From NCBI RefSeq assembly GCF_963678635.1, contig NC_087062.1:100303209-100367208 (forward strand): DNA of 64,000 nucleotides, written 5' to 3'. The stretch's first letter is position 1. Each line of letters opens with the position of its first letter. This document shows positions 58,801-64,000 of this stretch, piece by piece. The notes beneath the pieces are model-generated. The model made no database searches and was not told the DNA's origin. It saw nothing but the letters and a program-made list of their open reading frames with translations. Both the position numbers and the translations under genes were made by a program. This stretch comes from Symsagittifera roscoffensis (lineage: Eukaryota; Xenacoelomorpha; Acoela; Convolutidae).

Positions 58801-61800
58801 CTCACAGGACCCAGCCTCACTCCTCCACACTCCACCCACACCTACAGAGAGGGCAGACACAACTAATATCACACACACGTAACACTCCTACACAAACAAA
58901 CAAACAAACAAACAAACAAACAAACAAACACACATACATTTATGTACACACAAACACACAAAACACACACGCAACACACACACACACTCATAGGACCCAG
59001 CCTCAATTCTCCACACTCCACTCACATCTGCAGAGAGAGCAGACACAACTAATATCACACACACGTAACACTCGTACACAAACAAACAAACAAACAAACA
59101 AACAAACAAACAAACACACATACATACATGTACACACAAACACACAAAACACACACGCAACACACACACGCACTCATAGGACCCAGCCTCAATTCTCAAC
59201 ACTCCACCCACACCTGCAGAGAGAGCAGACACAACTGATGTAACACACACGTACCACTCGTACACACACAAACAAACAAACAAACAAACACACATACATA
59301 CATGTACACACAAACACACAATACACACACGCAACACACACACACTCATAGGACCCAGCCTCAATTCTCAACACTCCACCCACACCTACAGAGAGAGCAG
59401 GCAAAACTAATATCACACACACGTAACACTCGTACACAAACAAACAAACAAACAAACAAACAAACAAACAAACAAACAAACACACATACATACATGTACA
59501 CATAAACACACAAAACACACACGCAACACACACACGCACTCATAGGACCCAGCCTCAATTCTCAACACTCCACCCACACCTGCAGAGAGAGCAGACACAA
59601 CTGATGTAACACACACGTACCACTCGTACACACACAAACAAACAAACAAACAAACAAACACACATACATACATGTACACACAAACACACAATACACACAC
59701 GCAACACACACACACTCATAGGACCCAGCCTCAATTCTCAACACTCCACCCACACCTGCAGAGAGAGCAGACACAACTGATGTAACACACACGTAACACT
59801 CGTACACAAACAAACAAACAAACAAACAAACAAACAAACAAACAAACAAACAAACGCACATACATTTATGTACACACAAACACACAAACCACACACGCAA
59901 CACACACACACTCATAGGACCCAGCCTCACTCCTCCACACTCCACCCACACCTACAGAGAGAGCAGACACAACTAATATCACACACACGTAACACTCGTA
60001 CACAAACAAACAAACAAACAAACAAACAAACAAACAAACAAACAAACAAACAAACAAACACACATACATACATGTACACACAAACACACAAAACACACAC
60101 GCAACACACACACGCACTCATAGGACCCAGCCTCAATTCTCAACACTCCACCCACACCTGCAGAGAGAGCAGACACAACTGATGTAACACACACGTACCA
60201 CTCGTACACACACAAACAAACAAACAAACACACATACATACAAGTACACACAAACACACAATACACACACGCAACACACACACACACACACTCATAGGAC
60301 CCAGCCTCAATTCTCAACACTCCACCCACACCTGCAGAGAGAGCAGACACAACTGATGTGACACACACGTACCACTCGTACACACACAAACAAACAAACA
60401 AACACACATACATACATGTACACACAAACACACAATACACACACGCAACACACACACACTCATAGGAACCAGCCTCAATTCTCAACACTCCACCCACACC
60501 TGCAGAGAGAGCAGACACAACTGATGTAACACACACGTACCACTCGTACACACACAAACAAACAAACAAACAAACACACATACATACATGTACACACAAA
60601 CACACAATACACACACGCAACACACACAGACTCATAGGACCCAGCCTCAATTCTCAACACTCCACTCACACCTGCAGAGAGAGCAGACACAACTGATGTA
60701 ACACACACGTACCACTCGTACACACACAAACAAACAAACAAACACAGATACATACATGTACACACAAACACACAATACACACATGCAACACACACACACA
60801 CTCATAGGAACCAGCCTCAATTCTCAACACTCCACCCACACCTGCAGAGAGAGCAGACACAACTGATGTAACACACACGTACCACTCGTACACACACAAA
60901 CAAACAAACAAATAAACACACATACATACATGTACACACAAACACACAATACACACACGCAACACACACACACACTCATAGGAACCAGCCTCAATTCTCC
61001 ACACTCCACCCACAACTACAGAGAGAGCAGACACAACTAATATCACACACACGTAACACTCGTACACAAACAAACAAACAAACAAACAAACAAACAAACA
61101 CACATACGTGTACACACAAACACACAATACACACACGCAACACACACACACTCATAGGAACCAGCCTCAATTCTCAACACTCCACCCACACCTGCAGAGA
61201 GAGCAGACACAACTGATGTAACACACACGTACCACTCGTACACACACAAACAAACAAACAAACAAACACACATACATACATGTACACACAAACACACATT
61301 ACACACACGCAACACACACACACTCATAGGACCCAGCCTCAATTCTCCACACTCCACCCACACCTACAGAGAGAGCAGACACAACTAATATCACACACAC
61401 GTAACACTCGTACACAAACAAACAAACAAACAAACACTCATACATACATGTACACACAAACACAAAATACACACACGCAACACACACACACTCATAGGAA
61501 CCAGCCTCAATTCTCAACACTCCACCCACACCTGCAGAGAGAGCAGACACAACTTATGTAACACACACGTACCACTCGTACACACACAAACAAACAAACA
61601 AACACACATACATACATGTACACACAAACACACAATACACACACGCAACACACACACACTCATAGGAACCAGCCTCAATTCTCAACACTCCACCCACATC
61701 TGCAGAGAGAGCAGACACAACTGATGTAACACACACGTACCACTCGTACACACACAAACAAACAAACAAACACACATACATACATGTACACACAAACACA

Positions 61801-64000
61801 CAATACACACACGCAACACACACACACTTATAGGACCCAGCCTCAATTCTCCACACTCCACCCACACCTACAGAGAGAGCAGACACAACTAATATCTTAC
61901 AGACGTAACACTCGTACACAAACAAACAAACAAACAAACACACATACATACATGTACACACAAACACACAATACACACACGCAACACACACACACTCATA
62001 GGAACCAGCCTCAATTCTCAAAACTCCACCCACACCTGCAGAGAGAGCAGACACAACTGATGTAACACACACGTACCACTCGTACACACACAAACAAACA
62101 AACAAACAAACACACATACATACATGTACACACAAACACACAATACACACACGCAACACACACAGACTCATAGGACCCAGCCTCAATTCTCAACACTCCA
62201 CTCACACCTGCAGAGAGAGCAGACACAACTGATGTAACACACACGTACCACTCGTACACACACAAACAAACAAACAAACACAGATACATACATGTACACA
62301 CAAACACACAATACACACATGCAACACACACACACACACACACTCATAGGAACCAGCCTCAATTCTCAACACTCCACCCACACCTGCAGAGAGAGCAGAC
62401 ACAACTGATGTAACACACACGTACCACTCGTACACACACAAACAAACAAACAAACAAACACACATACATACATGTACACACAAACACACAATACACACAC
62501 GCAACACACACACACACACTCATAGGAACCAGCCTCAATTCTTCACACTCCACCCACAACTACAGAGAGAGCAGACACAACTAATATCACACACACGTAA
62601 CACTCGTACACAAATAAACAAACAAACAAACAAACAAACAAACAAACAAACACACATACATGTACACACAAACACACAATACACACACGCAACACACACA
62701 CACTCATAGGAACCAGCCTCAATTCTCAACACTCCACTCACACCTGCAGAGAGAGCAGACACAACTGATGTAACACACACGTACCACTCGTACACACACA
62801 AACAAACAAACAAACACAGATACATACATGTACACACAAACACACAATACACACATGCAACACACACACACACACTCATAGGAACCAGCCTCAATTCTCA
62901 ACACTCCACCCACACCTGCAGAGAGAGCAGACACAACTGATGTAACACACACGTACCACTCGTACACACACAAACAAACAAACAAATAAACACACATACA
63001 TACATGTACACACAAACACACAATACACACACGCAACACACACACACACACTCATAGGACCCAGCCTCAATTCTCAACACTCCACCCACACCTGCAGAGA
63101 GAGCAGACACAACTGATGTGACACACACGTACCACTCGTACACACACAAACAAACAAACAAACACACATACATACATGTACACACAAACACACAATACAC
63201 ACACGCAACACACACACACACACTCATAGGAACCAGCCTCAATTCTTCACACTCCACCCACAACTACAGAGAGAGCAGACACAACTAATATCACACACAC
63301 GTAACACTCGTACACAAATAAACAAACAAACAAACAAACAAACAAACAAACAAACACACATACATGTACACACAAACACACAATACACACACGCAACACA
63401 CACACACTCATAGGAACCAGCCTCAATTCTCAACACTCCACTCACACCTGCAGAGAGAGCAGACACAACTGATGTAACACACACGTACCACTCGTACACA
63501 CACAAACAAACAAACAAACACAGATACATACATGTACACACAAACACACAATACACACATGCAACACACACACACACTCATAGGAACCAGCCTCAATTCT
63601 CAACACTCCACCCACACCTGCAGAGAGAGCAGACACAACTGATGTAACACACACGTACCACTCGTACACACACAAACAAACAAACAAATAAACACACATA
63701 CATACATGTACACACAAACACACAATACACACACACAACACACACACACACTCATAGGAACCAGCCTCAATTCTCCACACTCCACCCACAACTACAGAGA
63801 GAGCAGACACAACTAATATCACACACACGTAACACTCGTACACAAACAAACAAACAAACAAACAAACAAACAAACAAACAAACACACATACATGTACACA
63901 CAAACACACAATACACACACGCAACACACACACACACATAGAAACCAGCCTCAATTCTCAACACTCCACCCACACCTGCAGAGAGAGCAGACACGACTGA
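58801..64000. repeat. CA/CAAA-rich satellite, about 177 bp per unit, about 30 copies, open at the right edge
   Basis: Each unit reads ACTCATAGGACCCAGCCTCA, CTCCACACTCCACCCACACC, TGCAGAGAGAGCAGACACAA, CTGATGTAACACACACGTAC, then (CAAA)n of variable length, CATACATACATGTACACACA and a CA-rich tail. Units start about every 170–205 bases (58,989; 59,174; 59,346 ...), length varying mostly through CAAA slippage. Two sub-types alternate (GATGTAACACACACGTACCA with ACACACAAACAAAC; AATATCACACACACGTAACA with long CAAA). A four-unit higher-order copy of 704 bases links 62,541 and 63,245. Long minus-strand Cys/Val-rich and plus-strand Thr/His-rich frames here are repeat artefacts. Confidence 0.97.

Noticed and set aside
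58686-63994. Long Cys/Val-rich (minus) and Thr/His/Asn-rich (plus) open frames of up to 223 codons
   Set aside because: They are translations of CA, CAAA and CATA repeats; both strands are open across the same satellite, and unit-length changes alter the frame.

Overview
The window is eukaryotic nuclear DNA, most likely from an invertebrate animal whose phylum I cannot fix. Coding sequence is split into short exons with GT–AG (and apparently two GC–AG) introns on the minus strand. Between the exons lie AT-rich introns full of dispersed repeats, and a long tandem satellite sits at each end. There are no operons, phage genes, CRISPR arrays, rRNA genes or convincing tRNA genes.

Layout. (1) Positions 1 to about 20,986 are one satellite array with a 113-bp monomer, roughly 185 copies, open at the left edge. 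Its last 3.2 kb carries four inverted-monomer (foldback) modules. (2) 21.0–24.35 kb is a transition zone with a coding-like but broken block and a 1.38-kb element with 21-bp terminal inverted repeats. (3) 24.46–58.40 kb holds thirteen exons on the minus strand. Their phases are mutually compatible and together they encode about 1,920–1,960 residues of one very large protein. The sequence has the look of a bridge-like lipid transfer protein, best matching from memory the C-terminal half of BLTP1 (tweek / KIAA1109 / 'fragile site-associated'). That family call is an inference from recall; the exon chain is seen directly. The 5' part of the gene lies beyond the right edge. (4) 58.80–64.0 kb is a second satellite, about 177 bp per unit and CA/CAAA-rich, open at the right edge and lying upstream of (probably inside an intron of) the same gene.

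The introns carry most of the other structure: a 40-bp satellite of about 61 copies, a 98-bp x4 repeat, a 350-bp hAT-like MITE with an 8-bp target duplication plus two degraded relatives, two opposite-orientation copies of a CCCGGGTTGACC-ended foldback element plus a fragment, a GAGCGGTTT foldback element, two fields of degenerate 'TTtCGAC' repeats, a TTATAATCGATT field, and many diverged copies of one interspersed family.

I found no convincing new multi-gene system. The most unusual items are the foldback modules in the 113-bp satellite, two introns that keep frame only if they use the same non-canonical donor CAG|GCTAGT, and the TIR element packed with GCGGAATCCGC-like motifs.
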